Shown here in pieces: positions 45,430 to 54,589 of a DNA stretch of 64,000 nucleotides; the first letter of the stretch is position 1, and every line of letters begins with the position of its first letter. This DNA is from Edaphobacter dinghuensis. GTDB taxonomy: Bacteria; Acidobacteriota; Terriglobia; Terriglobales; Acidobacteriaceae. Location of the stretch: NCBI RefSeq assembly GCF_014640335.1, contig NZ_BMGT01000001.1, positions 124,001 through 188,000 of the forward strand. Reading direction: 5' to 3'. The translations under genes were made by a program, and so were the position numbers. The notes beneath the pieces were generated by a model. That model searched no databases and was not told the DNA's origin. It worked only from the letters and a program-made list of their open reading frames with translations.

Positions 45430-45978
45430 ATGCGCAAAGGAATTTTGCTTGCAGCAATCATAGGTTTGGTAGCGACATGCGGCATTGGATTGAAGGCCCA
45501 TGCTGCCGACGATACGGACACGGTGAAGGTCGGTATGACCGCACCCAACTTCACTCTTCCCTCACAGGAAGACCGGCCCATCAGCCTCAGCGAGTTCAAA
45601 GGGAAGTGGGTCGTCCTCTACTTCTATCCCAAGGACCAGACTCAGGGCTGCACGATCGAAGCGCACAACTTCCAGCGCGATCTGACGAAGTATCATGCCC
45701 TGAATGCAGTCGTCCTGGGCGTTAGCCTCGACACAGTTGCCAGCCACAAGGAATGGTGTGCGAAGGACACCTTCAGCTTCAAGATGCTGGCCGATCCCGA
45801 CCACAAGGTCGTCGATGAGTACGGTGTTCCGGTGATGACCCACGGCGATATGCACTTCGCCAAGCGGCAGACGTTCCTGATCTCGCCCAAGGGTAAAGTA
45901 GTGAAGTTCTGGCCCGACGTTAAGGTGGAGCACCACAGCGAAGAGGTCCTCGCCGCCATCGAAGAAGCGAAGAAGTAG
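45430..45978 (+). CDS. Periplasmic peroxiredoxin (Bcp/PrxQ type)
   Basis: A 182-residue thiol peroxidase with a signal peptide (MRKGILLAAIIGLVATCGIGLKAHA). The thioredoxin-fold core has the peroxidatic Cys74 in KDQTQGCTIEAHNF, where the common TPGC is TQGC, and a possible resolving Cys110 in HKEWCAKD. The Arg of the active site is in FAKRQTFLI. It reduces peroxides outside the cytoplasm. The ATG at 45430 follows GGGAACGAAG; a longer upstream reading is unlikely. Confidence 0.88.
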   Translation: MRKGILLAAIIGLVATCGIGLKAHAADDTDTVKVGMTAPNFTLPSQEDRPISLSEFKGKWVVLYFYPKDQTQGCTIEAHNFQRDLTKYHALNAVVLGVSLDTVASHKEWCAKDTFSFKMLADPDHKVVDEYGVPVMTHGDMHFAKRQTFLISPKGKVVKFWPDVKVEHHSEEVLAAIEEAKK

Positions 45979-45992
45979 AGATATCAACAGAC

Positions 45993-46036
45993 GCAAAAAG
46001 GCCCGGGCTCTCAATCGAGTGTCCGGGCCTTTTTGC
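45993..46036. terminator. Bidirectional terminator after the peroxiredoxin gene
   Basis: GCAAAAAGGCCCGG (45993-46006) pairs perfectly with CCGGGCCTTTTTGC (46023-46036). It separates convergent genes and works from both sides. Confidence 0.9.
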
Positions 46037-46054
46037 TTGCCTTAGGTTAGTTGC

Positions 46055-46852
46055 TTACTTCTTTACAGCCTTCTTCACGGCCTTCTTTGCAGCCTTCTTT
46101 GCAGGAGCCTTCTTCGCTGCTGCCTTCTTCGCTGGGGCCTTCTTTACAGCCTTCTTCACGGCCTTCTTTGCCGCTGCCTTCTTTGCAGGGGCCTTCTTTG
46201 CTGCTGCTTTCTTGGTTGCCAAGGTATTACCTCTCTTCGTTGGTTTTTTGTTGCTGGCAGTGCTCTTGTTGCCGGACGCCTTTTTAGAGGCGACCTTACC
46301 GCCGCGCAGAGCACTGGACTTCTTCGCGGCAGAACTCAATGTCTTCTTTTTGGCCGGGCTCTTCTTCGCCGCGACCTTCTTTGCTGCGGCTTTCTTCACC
46401 GGAGCTTTCTTCGCTGCTGCCTTCTTTACAGGAGCCTTTTTGGCGACAACTTTCTTCGCAGGCGTGGACTTCTTTGCGGGCGCTGCTTTCTTTGCAGGAG
46501 CTTTCTTTGCCGCCGTCTTTTTGGCTGCGGGCTTAGCAGCCTGTGCGGGAGCCGGGATGCTTACAGGAAGAGTCGCCTCTCTGGTCGGAGGCGTATAGCC
46601 GCTGACCGGTGAGGGCGGCATACTGAAGAGGCTCGCCTCTTCGGCATGGGTGTCCGGCCGGCTCAGAGCATCGTCCTCTTCATCGTCCTCGTCGATCTCA
46701 TCCTCGTCGTCTTCTGAACTCAGAGTGACCTCTTCTTCTTCATCGTCCTCATCAAAGCGGTGGCGCAGATCGTCCTCTTCTACTTCATCGGCGAAGTCGT
46801 GGCTGTCATCTGCGGCTGCTGCATAGAACCGAATTGTGTCGTCGAACGTCAT
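46055..46852 (-). CDS. Histone H1-like protein with acidic N-terminus
   Basis: A 265-residue bipartite, low-complexity protein. Residues 15-65 are highly acidic ([17 protein letters not shown]), then a Pro-rich linker, then about 165 residues of Lys/Ala/Pro repeats ([11 protein letters not shown] type) to the end. The basic tail resembles eukaryotic H1 and bacterial Hc1/AlgP-like proteins and should bind DNA; the acidic head may act as an internal competitor or binding site. The ATG at 46852 has GAGGGG eight bases before it; another ATG is two codons upstream. The tail-coding DNA is itself repetitive. Confidence 0.78.
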   Translation of the reverse strand: MTFDDTIRFYAAAADDSHDFADEVEEDDLRHRFDEDDEEEEVTLSSEDDEDEIDEDDEEDDALSRPDTHAEEASLFSMPPSPVSGYTPPTREATLPVSIPAPAQAAKPAAKKTAAKKAPAKKAAPAKKSTPAKKVVAKKAPVKKAAAKKAPVKKAAAKKVAAKKSPAKKKTLSSAAKKSSALRGGKVASKKASGNKSTASNKKPTKRGNTLATKKAAAKKAPAKKAAAKKAVKKAVKKAPAKKAAAKKAPAKKAAKKAVKKAVKK

Positions 46853-46995
46853 TGTCATTTCCCCTCACCACTGCTCTGACTCTTCGCTACAAATACGACG
46901 CAACAAAATCTTTCTTTTAATACCTGCGACGAGATTCTAGCAACAGGATGCATCCAAGCGCTACCGAAGGCAAGCAATTCTTTTTCAAAGGTAGC

Positions 46996-48840
46996 TTATC
47001 GGGTAGCTTTCCGTTTCGTTTTGGAGACGGTGTGTTTGGATTTTTCGCTCGTCTTTTTTGTCGTGCTGCGCTCGGACCCATGTGATTTCGAGTGTGATGA
47101 TGCGGAAGATCGAGCGCTTCCTCGTGACGATCTGCTATGAGAACGAACGCGCGGAGCCAGCTTCACAGGCTCCGATACGCGCAGCAAATGCCCCGTCGCC
47201 ACAGCGTTTGATCGCAGGTGATTCCAGCGGCGAAGCTGCTCTACCGTTACGCCGAAGCGATCGGCAACCGTAACCAGCGTATCGCCGCGACGCACTTTAT
47301 ACGTCTGCGGATGGGCTACCGCACGAGGCGCTGCGATCGGAATCACCAGCTCATCGCCTGCATCGACGCCGTCGTTTCCGGTAACGCCATTCTCTTCTGC
47401 AATGTCGCTCGCATGAGTATGAAATGTCGTTGCGATGCCATCGAGCGTCTCGCCTTCGTGCACCACATGGAAGCGCCAGGTATCTCGCTTGTCCTCCGGA
47501 ATCTGTTTGATCCGCGATGCAAAAAGTTCGCTCGTGCCAACAGGAATGTGCAGGTCGAACGGGATATCGCGCGGCGTGGTCATGCGCAGCAGGCTCGGAT
47601 TCAACCCAACGATCTCCGGCAGCGTTGCATTGGTCACATCCGCAACCAGGCGGAGGTCCACCGCATAGCTTACCGTCACAGTATCGGAGACGACCGCAGG
47701 CTCGGGAACCACCTTGTCTAGCCCGTACTGCGTTGGATTCTTCGCCATGATGATCGCGGCAATAATACCCGGCACATAATTTTTGGTCGCAGTCGGCAAC
47801 ACATTACGCCGGTACAGCTCCCAGAAGTCTGCATAGCCGGTGCGCATCACTGCACGCTGCACGTTACCCGGACCCCAGTTGTACGCCGCCATCGCCAGAT
47901 ACCAGTCGCCAAACTGGTTGTAGAGCTCCTTCATATAGCGCGCATATGCCTTCGACGACTTCTCCGGATCGAACCTCTCGTCGAACCATCCATTGCGCGT
48001 CAGCCCATACGCTCCCTGAAACGGCATGAACTGCCACATGCCGCCCGCACCCGACTGCGCATTCACTACCTGCGGCTGAAAGCCGGACTCCGCGACTGCC
48101 AGGTAAATCAGGTCCTGCGGAACCCCTTCTTCGCGCAGGTCCTTCGAGATCATGTCTTTGTATCTGCCTGCACGTTCAAGCGAGCGCAATAGGTGCGCGT
48201 GGCCAGTCGGTGAATTTGAAAAATAACTGATGAAGCCTGCGACGTATTGATTGATGACCAGAGGAAAGTCAGATTGCGTTGTCTTCAACTCGGCTTCGAG
48301 TTTCGCAGTCAATGCGGGGTTCGCAGGAAAGGTGACCTCATTGGCGGCATCGAGCGGCGCCGCTTCAATCGTCGGCGAAAATCCATTGCCCTGCTTCAGT
48401 GCCACCATCTCCAACGAGTTCACCGCGCTCACCAGATGATCGAACTCATCGGCGAGCTGAGGGTCGCCCTTCAGATCCATCCCGCTCATCAACATCGCAT
48501 CCACGGCAGAATCGAAGTCTGCGCGCGCCGCATCGAGATGGCCCGCGCTGTAGTTGTCGACACCATTGCGATAGAGCTGCTCGGCATGGTTGATCAACTG
48601 CTGTTCTTTATAGCTCTTCTCGGGATCGACCGGTTGGGGCTTCGCAGCAGCAACCTTTCCTGCCGGTTGCGCTTTACCTGTCGGATTATTTGCAATGGCC
48701 GGGGCCGTCGCCTGTGCAGGCACCTTGGCCGTTGTCGCACCCGGATTCTGCGGGCAGCCCGCAAGCATCACCAGCGGCGCGCACGCTGCCACCAGTGCCC
48801 ATCGCCGCACATCTTTGAATAGTAGAGTTGTCCGAGCCAT
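46996..48840 (-). CDS. Membrane-bound lytic transglycosylase, MltD-like lipoprotein
   Basis: A 614-residue envelope enzyme that cleaves peptidoglycan to 1,6-anhydro products. The lipobox LAGC places Cys29 as the lipidated residue. The SLT domain (about 225-380) shows the catalytic Glu in AVAESGFQP and the motifs AGGMWQFMP and MAAYNWGPGNVQRA. Two LysM-type modules follow (about 455-500 and 515-560; YKVRRGDTLVTVADRFGVT). The last 55 residues are Ser/Lys/Arg-rich and probably bind the cell wall. It is divergent from lepA. Confidence 0.9.
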   Translation of the reverse strand: MARTTLLFKDVRRWALVAACAPLVMLAGCPQNPGATTAKVPAQATAPAIANNPTGKAQPAGKVAAAKPQPVDPEKSYKEQQLINHAEQLYRNGVDNYSAGHLDAARADFDSAVDAMLMSGMDLKGDPQLADEFDHLVSAVNSLEMVALKQGNGFSPTIEAAPLDAANEVTFPANPALTAKLEAELKTTQSDFPLVINQYVAGFISYFSNSPTGHAHLLRSLERAGRYKDMISKDLREEGVPQDLIYLAVAESGFQPQVVNAQSGAGGMWQFMPFQGAYGLTRNGWFDERFDPEKSSKAYARYMKELYNQFGDWYLAMAAYNWGPGNVQRAVMRTGYADFWELYRRNVLPTATKNYVPGIIAAIIMAKNPTQYGLDKVVPEPAVVSDTVTVSYAVDLRLVADVTNATLPEIVGLNPSLLRMTTPRDIPFDLHIPVGTSELFASRIKQIPEDKRDTWRFHVVHEGETLDGIATTFHTHASDIAEENGVTGNDGVDAGDELVIPIAAPRAVAHPQTYKVRRGDTLVTVADRFGVTVEQLRRWNHLRSNAVATGHLLRVSEPVKLAPRVRSHSRSSRGSARSSASSHSKSHGSERSTTKKTSEKSKHTVSKTKRKATR

Positions 48841-48974
48841 CTTCCCTGCTCATTGTAAGACGTATTGCGTGCCCAAAACCTGAGCATCTTGCATCCGCCC
48901 CATTGCGGACACCTCACGTTCACCACGAGCCGTCGCAGTGATAGCATCGAAGGTTGAGGCAGTTCGCACCCCGT

Positions 48975-50777
48975 ATGGATCCAAGTCACATCCGCAACTT
49001 CGCGATCATCGCGCATATCGACCATGGCAAGTCCACCCTCTCCGACCGGCTGCTGGAGCTGACCGGCTCGCTGACCTCGCGCGAGATGCAGGCGCAGGTG
49101 CTTGACGCCATGGACCTTGAGCGCGAGCGCGGCATCACCATCAAGGCCCACACCGTGCGCATGATGTACAAGGCGCACGACGGCGAGACCTACCAGCTCA
49201 ACCTGATCGACACACCCGGCCACGTCGATTTCAGCTACGAGGTCTCACGCTCGCTGGCATCGTGCGAAGGCGCGCTGCTCGTCGTCGACGCCTCGCAGGG
49301 TGTCGAGGCACAGACGCTCGCCAATGCCTATCTCGCCATCGCGGGCGGCCTTGAGATCATTCCCATCATCAACAAGATCGATCTCCCCAGCGCCGACATC
49401 GAGCGCACCAAGGAGATGATCGAAAAATCTGTAGGGCTACCTGCCGATGACGCTATTGCGGTCTCGGCCAAGACCGGCCTCAACGTCGCCGATATTCTCG
49501 AAGCCGTCGTGACGCTGCTGCCGCCGCCGCAGGGCGATCCCGAGGCGCCGCTACAGGCGCTGATCTTCGATAGCTGGTTCGACGCCTACAGAGGCGTCAT
49601 AGTCCTCGCCCGTATCGTCAACGGCAAGCTGCGCAAGGGCATGAAGATCAAGGTCATGTCGAACGGCAAGACCTTCGACGTCGAGAGCATGGGCGTCATG
49701 ACTCCCAAGCCGGTCGAGATGGTCGAGCTTACCGCAGGCGAAGTCGGCTTCTTCGTGGCGACGATCAAAAATGTAGCCGACACCAAGGTCGGCGACACGA
49801 TCACCTCGGTCGAAAATCCCTGCACCGAAGCGCTTCCCGGCTTCGAAGACATCAAGAGCATGGTCTTCGCTGGTCTCTACACCGTCGACTCGCACGAGCA
49901 CGCCATGCTGCGCGATGCGCTCGAGAAGCTCCGCCTTAACGACGCCAGCTTCTCCTTCGAGCCGGAGTCCTCCGTCGCGCTCGGCTTCGGCTTCCGCTGC
50001 GGCTTTCTCGGGCTGCTGCATCTCGAGATCATTCAGGAGCGGCTGGAGCGCGAGTACGACCTCGACCTCATCACGACAGCACCCGGTGTCCGTTACAAGA
50101 TCACGCTCACCGACGGCAGTGTCATCGAGGTCGATAATCCTTCGCGCTGGCCTGACCCTTCCAACATCGAGCAAATTGAAGAGCCGGTCATCATCGCCAA
50201 GATTTTGACGAACGAAGAGTACGTCGGCGGCATCTTGAAGCTCGTCGAAGAGAAGCGCGGACGTCAGCAGAACATGGAGTACGTCTCCGACACCCGCGTC
50301 ATGATTACCTATGAGCTGCCGCTGAACGAGATCGTTCTGGATTTTTATGATCGCCTCAAGACCGTCTCCCGCGGCTATGCGTCGCTCGACTACGCTCTCG
50401 CAGGCTCGTGGGTCTCGCCCATGGTCAAGATGGATATTCTGATCGGCGGCGACCCCGTCGACGCGCTCTCCGTCATCATCCACAGGGACTTCGCCCAGCA
50501 GCGCGGCCGCGCACTTGTATCGAAGATGCGCGAACTGATTCCGCGACAGATGTTCGAGGTTGCCATTCAAGCCGCCATCGGCTCCAAGGTCATCGCGCGC
50601 GAGACCGTCAGCGCCATCCGCAAAAACGTCATCGCCAAGTGCTACGGCGGAGACATCAGCCGTAAGCGCAAGCTGCTCGAAAAGCAGAAAGAGGGCAAAA
50701 AGCGCATGAAGCGAATCGGCAAGGTCGACATCCCGCAGGAAGCCTTCCTCGCTGTGCTCAAGGTAGGAGAAGAGTAG
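48975..50777 (+). CDS. lepA: Elongation factor 4 (LepA)
   Basis: A 600-residue translational GTPase that back-translocates stalled ribosomes. G motifs: [10 protein letters not shown] (residues 13-22), [20 protein letters not shown] and SAKTG. EF-G-like domains II, III and V follow, with the LepA-specific C-terminal region ([38 protein letters not shown]). The start at 48975 ([12 protein letters not shown]) matches homologues; no clear Shine-Dalgarno site is seen. Confidence 0.96.
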   Translation: MDPSHIRNFAIIAHIDHGKSTLSDRLLELTGSLTSREMQAQVLDAMDLERERGITIKAHTVRMMYKAHDGETYQLNLIDTPGHVDFSYEVSRSLASCEGALLVVDASQGVEAQTLANAYLAIAGGLEIIPIINKIDLPSADIERTKEMIEKSVGLPADDAIAVSAKTGLNVADILEAVVTLLPPPQGDPEAPLQALIFDSWFDAYRGVIVLARIVNGKLRKGMKIKVMSNGKTFDVESMGVMTPKPVEMVELTAGEVGFFVATIKNVADTKVGDTITSVENPCTEALPGFEDIKSMVFAGLYTVDSHEHAMLRDALEKLRLNDASFSFEPESSVALGFGFRCGFLGLLHLEIIQERLEREYDLDLITTAPGVRYKITLTDGSVIEVDNPSRWPDPSNIEQIEEPVIIAKILTNEEYVGGILKLVEEKRGRQQNMEYVSDTRVMITYELPLNEIVLDFYDRLKTVSRGYASLDYALAGSWVSPMVKMDILIGGDPVDALSVIIHRDFAQQRGRALVSKMRELIPRQMFEVAIQAAIGSKVIARETVSAIRKNVIAKCYGGDISRKRKLLEKQKEGKKRMKRIGKVDIPQEAFLAVLKVGEE

Positions 50778-50845
50778 AAAGTAATCGCGCTGGTTACCTC
50801 GAAGACTGGTTTCCAGTGCGAAACAGATGAGCGAGCATACCTTAC

Positions 50846-50875
50846 GATTACAGGGGAGAATTGGCCCCTGTAATC
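50846..50875. terminator. Inverted repeat after lepA
   Basis: GATTACAGGGG (50846-50856) and CCCCTGTAATC (50865-50875) form a perfect 11-bp stem with an 8-base loop, 68 bases after the lepA stop. There is no U-run, so it may be a weak terminator or 3' stabiliser. Confidence 0.5.
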
Positions 50876-50892
50876 CATTCGTAACATCGCTC

Positions 50893-51084
50893 TGTGGAAA
50901 CCCTTGAAATCGCTAGGCTTGCTAATTCAGCACAGAAATAGCTGCAAAATACTGCATATTTACTCGCAACACTATGCTTCGCGAAGAGTTACACATGGCC
51001 GAACGCATCTACCCGATAGGAAGATGTGTTCCACAGCATCGTCAAACCGCTATGTGATCGGGAAAATCCACAGAGTTTTCCACA
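50893..51084. other. Cluster of DnaA-box-like 9-mers
   Basis: The gene-free stretch 50778-51141 contains TTTTCCACA (51076-51084, one mismatch to TTATCCACA), AAATCCACA (51064-51072), TGTTCCACA (51027-51035) and on the minus strand GTTTCCACA (50893-50901), each with two mismatches. No dnaA gene is near. It may be a titration site, an origin remnant or chance. Confidence 0.3.
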
Positions 51085-51089
51085 GAAAC

Positions 51090-51127
51090 ATGAAAAGGGA
51101 GGCCTCCGAGGAGGTCTCCCTTTTCAT
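51090..51127 (-). terminator. Terminator of the OmpH-like gene
   Basis: A stem of about 17 pairs (51090-51106 with 51111-51127, one G-U) with a 4-base loop and AAAAGGGAG/CTCCCTTTT arms. It lies 14 bases beyond the stop of the OmpH-like gene. Confidence 0.85.
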
Positions 51128-51141
51128 GAAAGATGGCTTGC

Positions 51142-51813
51142 TTACTTCTTGGTAGTTGCAGGGTGCGTTGTAGTCGAGTGGTGCGCGGCCGGGGTCGGAG
51201 CAGAAGGAGCAGGAGCAGCGACACCCGAAGAGGCGTTGTAGGCCTCGATGATCGCCTGAGAGATATCGGTTCCGGGGGTTGCCCACATCACCGATACGCC
51301 TCCCTGAGCCTGCTGGCCGCTGAGGTCGAGAAGAAGGGTGTAGCCATTCTCCTGAACGTACTTCACAACCGTGGGTCCAAGCTTCTGCGCAACCTTGCCC
51401 AAAGCATCCTGCAGGTCGGCGTTATAGGCCTGGGTAGCATCCTGCGCATCGCGCTGGAGCTGCTTTTCCTTGGTATCGATCGTGCGCAGCTTGCTGGCGC
51501 GGTCCTCGTCCGAGAGGGTCGCAGGCGCGCTCTGCAGCTGCTTCTTCAGCGAATCCACCTCGGCAGACTCAGAATCGATCTGGGTCTTCTTCGGGGCATA
51601 CTTGCTCTGAATCTCCTGGATAGCGCGCTGACCTTCGTTGGTAGCGGCTGCAACCTGCTCATACTCAATCAGGGCAATCTTTGCTGGTTCAGCGTGTGGC
51701 GCCACAGCAGCAGGAGCGGCGGGTTGGGTGGTGGGCGTCGTTGTTTGGGCCATCCCGGCAACGGTCAACAATCCCGCGCCAAGGGCGGAGACTAGCGTAA
51801 GGGTACGGTTCAT
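51142..51813 (-). CDS. OmpH/Skp-family periplasmic chaperone-like protein
   Basis: A 223-residue exported protein. A signal peptide (MNRTLTLVSALGAGLLTVAGMAQ) and a Pro/Ala-rich linker precede an OmpH/Skp-like region: a first strand IALIEYEQVAAATNEGQ, a long coiled coil (about 75-140, IQEIQSKYAPKKTQIDSESA) and the closing strand NGYTLLLDLS. The C-terminus is Ala/Pro/Thr/His-rich. Skp proteins hold outer-membrane proteins in transit, fitting a genome rich in large receptors. A ribosome-like AAGGAG lies 13-14 bases before the chosen ATG. Confidence 0.82.
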   Translation of the reverse strand: MNRTLTLVSALGAGLLTVAGMAQTTTPTTQPAAPAAVAPHAEPAKIALIEYEQVAAATNEGQRAIQEIQSKYAPKKTQIDSESAEVDSLKKQLQSAPATLSDEDRASKLRTIDTKEKQLQRDAQDATQAYNADLQDALGKVAQKLGPTVVKYVQENGYTLLLDLSGQQAQGGVSVMWATPGTDISQAIIEAYNASSGVAAPAPSAPTPAAHHSTTTHPATTKK

Positions 51814-52035
51814 GCGGTGTGTGATACTCCTTCGGGGATCATTCCAAATCATCCGGCCGTAGGCGCACCAATCGCGACCTTCCGAGCCATTCCTGCATCC
51901 TCTTGATGGTGACGCTCGAAAAGCGTGACTACCTTTTGCCTCGAACACCGCGGTCAGCATAACAAAGAAACCGTCGGCAAGCGAGAGGGTTGGCGGAACA
52001 TCTCGAATTATAGGGCTGCCCTCGAAGCCGGTCAA

Positions 52036-52320
52036 ACGGGATTTCTCCGACGAAATATCCTAAAAAACATAGCGCGACGAAGGCCGTACTTCTATTTTTG
52101 GGTAGCTCAACCGAAAGATGGCTGCTAAGTCCAGCAAATCAGTGGTTACAGTTTGGCCAATCGATTGCTATCTATCTCAGCATTACTCCTCCGAGTCGAT
52201 ATCGAAGCGCAGTTGTAATGCCCCGGATCGAAAGAAGCTAATCCCCGATGAGGGTTTAGCCATCGACTGAGTGGCTCACTTCCTTACCGGAAGTCTTTAT
52301 GGGAGGCCAGTGACTGGCCA
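52036..52320 (+). ncRNA. Candidate non-coding RNA before an orphan terminator
   Basis: The strong plus-strand terminator at 52329-52358 has no gene upstream on its strand. The preceding DNA contains several small hairpins: AGCCA/TGGCT (52258-52276), CTTCC/GGAAG (about 52280-52292) and GGCCAG-TGA-CTGGCC (52305-52319). A short structured RNA is a fair guess. It does not match the SRP RNA, tmRNA or RNase P signatures that I looked for, and the 5' end is unknown. Confidence 0.35.
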
Positions 52321-52328
52321 TTAGATAC

Positions 52329-52365
52329 GCAAAAGCCGCTCCCCTGAGCGGCTTTTGCTTCTTTT
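52329..52365 (+). terminator. Orphan Rho-independent terminator
   Basis: GCAAAAGCCGCT (52329-52340) pairs with AGCGGCTTTTGC (52347-52358), loop of six, followed by TTCTTTT. Only the plus strand has the U-run. Confidence 0.85.
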
Positions 52366-52859
52366 ATTCCGGATCAGCCTCCGGCTGCCGAGCGCATGAG
52401 CTTCATCTATATAGGTATAGGGAAGCAATGCAGCAAAGAATGGGCAGGCGGCTCGGCAAAGAGAGTTCTTGCCAATCGCTACCTTTACGCGTACTCTAAG
52501 TCTTACCTCGTGAACCGGCTGTGGGTGCCGCTCATTGTGTAGCCGTCAATTTGGTAGCGATCCTGTAGAGATTGGCAGCAAGCAGCCAGACACAGTGAAG
52601 TTGTGGGACTCTGTCGCAAAGAGGTAGAGGGTGAGGGTTCGCCAAAGTAAGGCGTTCCAGGTTGTATACACTGGCAGTTCATCGCTGGTCACAACCAACA
52701 GGCAATACCAAGACGTCCGTTCGAGTGTATTTTGAGACCGTTTCCTCCGACGCTGCAATCCCGGTTTGGTTGGCTCCGCGAAATCTGCGCGGCGACGACG
52801 AGGCCCGTGGCGTGAGAGTGAACCGCTAATTGCTATCTAATGCAATAGGAAGTGGAAGC
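52366..52859. other. Intergenic region without a clear gene
   Basis: Between the orphan terminator and the start at 52860 I see no convincing gene. A 48-codon open frame runs 52396-52542 (MSFIYIGIGKQ start) but has no ribosome site and no recognisable similarity. The region probably carries the promoter of the downstream gene. Confidence 0.4.
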
Positions 52860-53948
52860 ATGACTTCAGAGCAGAATGTGCCCGAGGTGCAATCGCCCCA
52901 GGGTTCGTCAATGTCAGCCGGTCAGCAGGACGGTGACGAGCAGTTCTCCGGGGCGAACGTCCCCCACGGAATGGGGCAGTCTAAGAGCAGCCGTCGTCGG
53001 CGCCGTAAGCGGAAGAGCAAGGGCGCGGATGCCCCCCAGCCGGTACAGCTTTCCGGCGAGCAAACCGCACAACCCATCGGCTCTATTCAAGCTGCCAGCA
53101 CGCAGCCCTCTCAATCCCAACCCAACTCCGGCCAGCAACAGCAGAACGGCTCCGGCGGTTCTGGTGGATCCTCGACAGGCAAACGCTGGAAGAAGAAGTT
53201 TCGCGATCGCGACCGCCAGCGCTCCCAGGAAAATCCGGGTAACGTAGCCAACGGTAGCAACGGCGGCGGCTATCGTGACAGCAACACTCATCAGCCGGGC
53301 AACAATGGCTTCAAGCGCAAGGGTGGTGGCGGCGGACGCCAGCAGCAGCAACGCGGCCCGCGCAGCTTTGTGGGCCCCATGGACCACAGCTACCGCGCCG
53401 TGAACGGCAACTTCGCCGATGCGCCTCCCTCCACCATCGAGACTCACGGCAACTTCCAGCCGCGCAGCAGCAGCCGTAGCGCTTATCAAAGCGATTCACA
53501 GCCGATCGACTACTCACAGGGCCGTGCTATTCCGATTCCCGAAGACGCGCCGACCAAGATCTTCTTCTTCATCGAAGACCTCTTCTTCATCGCGAAGATT
53601 CAGGAGACCGCGCGCAAGCTGGGCGTAAAGATCGCCTTCATCAAGAACGATAAGGAATCGATCGCCCAGTTGACGGGCAAAGACGAAGAGAAGCCGGGCC
53701 TGATTGTCTTCGACCTCAACAATGCGAACGCCAAGCCGCTGACCCTGATCCCCAAGCTGAAGGCGAAGCTCAAGCGAGGCACGTCCATCGTTGGCTTCCT
53801 CTCGCATCTTCAGGGTGACCTGAAGGCAAAGGCTACGGAAGCCGGTTGCGACACGGTTATGCCGCGTTCTGCCTTCTCGCAGAACCTGCCCAACCTGCTG
53901 CGCCGCTATGGCATCGAGGAAGAAGACGAGCCGAACTTCAACCAGTAA
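52860..53948 (+). CDS. Disordered basic protein with C-terminal receiver-like domain
   Basis: A 362-residue protein in two parts. Residues 1-235 are low complexity, rich in Gly, Ser, Gln, Asn, with a basic patch SSRRRRRKRKSKG and GGG-RQQQQRG stretches like RNA-binding disordered regions. Residues about 240-350 look like a CheY-type receiver fold (KIFFFIEDLFFIAKIQETA, LIVFDLNNANA, GTSIVGFLSHLQGDLKAKA) but lack the usual acidic pair near the start, so phosphorylation is doubtful. AAGTGGAAG precedes the ATG; an upstream ATG (52830) is possible. Function unknown. Confidence 0.72.
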   Translation: MTSEQNVPEVQSPQGSSMSAGQQDGDEQFSGANVPHGMGQSKSSRRRRRKRKSKGADAPQPVQLSGEQTAQPIGSIQAASTQPSQSQPNSGQQQQNGSGGSGGSSTGKRWKKKFRDRDRQRSQENPGNVANGSNGGGYRDSNTHQPGNNGFKRKGGGGGRQQQQRGPRSFVGPMDHSYRAVNGNFADAPPSTIETHGNFQPRSSSRSAYQSDSQPIDYSQGRAIPIPEDAPTKIFFFIEDLFFIAKIQETARKLGVKIAFIKNDKESIAQLTGKDEEKPGLIVFDLNNANAKPLTLIPKLKAKLKRGTSIVGFLSHLQGDLKAKATEAGCDTVMPRSAFSQNLPNLLRRYGIEEEDEPNFNQ

Positions 53949-53974
53949 TCATCCGAAAGAGACGAACGAGAAAT

Positions 53975-54008
53975 GAAAAGCCCTGCGAGAGGTCTCGCAG
54001 GGCTTTTC
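53975..54008. terminator. Terminator after the receiver-like protein gene
   Basis: A near-perfect 16-bp inverted repeat (53975-53990 with 53993-54008) with AAAA/TTTT ends, active from either side. Confidence 0.88.
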
Positions 54009-54083
54009 CACTGTAATAGATCGTTCCATCGCCAATAATTTAGAGCGGTTCTCCTCCAGATGTAGTTTTGCCGATTCGGGCAA

Positions 54084-54110
54084 AACGCAGATTCCCTTCG
54101 GGAATGACAA
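54084..54110. repeat. Dispersed repeat A, copy 2
   Basis: Identical over 27 bp to 39498-39524, again in a gap between genes (53949-54202). Confidence 0.6.
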
Positions 54111-54202
54111 ACAAAGGAAGCCGCACCTGAGAGGATGACAAGCAAGGAAGCTACGCCGAGAGGAAATAGCTTTGCATAGCCGAATATCACGGCAAATGCG
54201 CT

Positions 54203-54547
54203 CTAGCCTGGAGGCCAGTCCATATGGCGTCCGCCCAGCAGATGCAGGTGCAGATGGTTCACCGTCTGGCCGCCGTCGTCGCCGGTGTTGACGACGACGC
54301 GATAGCCTCCGTCGAGCTTGCGCGTGCGTGCAATCTCGGCGGCCGTGGCAAGCAGGTGGCCCAGAAGCGGGGTATGTTCCGCAGCGACCTTTGCCTGTGA
54401 GGCAATGTGCTGTTTGGGAATAATCAGCAAATGAACAGGAGCTTGTGGATTGATATCAGGAAAGCCGATACAGAGCTCATCTTCGTGGACCCTGTTCGCC
54501 GGAATCTTTCCTTCGATGATTTTGCAGAATAAACAATCAGTAGCCAT
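54203..54547 (-). CDS. HIT-family (HinT-like) hydrolase
   Basis: A 114-residue histidine-triad protein. The HxHxH triad is His98, His100, His102 (NHLHLHLLGG), and the N-terminal CLFCKIIEGKIPA carries the two zinc-type cysteines (5 and 8). HinT proteins hydrolyse nucleoside phosphoramidates and acyl-adenylates. Cytoplasmic. It lies just downstream of the M48 protease gene on the same strand. Confidence 0.92.
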   Translation of the reverse strand: MATDCLFCKIIEGKIPANRVHEDELCIGFPDINPQAPVHLLIIPKQHIASQAKVAAEHTPLLGHLLATAAEIARTRKLDGGYRVVVNTGDDGGQTVNHLHLHLLGGRHMDWPPG

Positions 54548-54589
54548 TGGTTCAGGACTCTCTTCGATACGTTATTGAAGCGTAGACGT

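Noticed and set aside
46055..46600. Tandem DNA repeats that could look like a repeat array or CRISPR
   Set aside because: They are in-frame Lys/Ala codon repeats of the histone-like gene, without regular spacers.
50904..51241. Overlapping small frames after lepA
   Set aside because: They run through the terminator hairpin and the end of the OmpH-like gene.
52546..52758. 70-codon minus-strand frame
   Set aside because: No start signal and no protein-like pattern.
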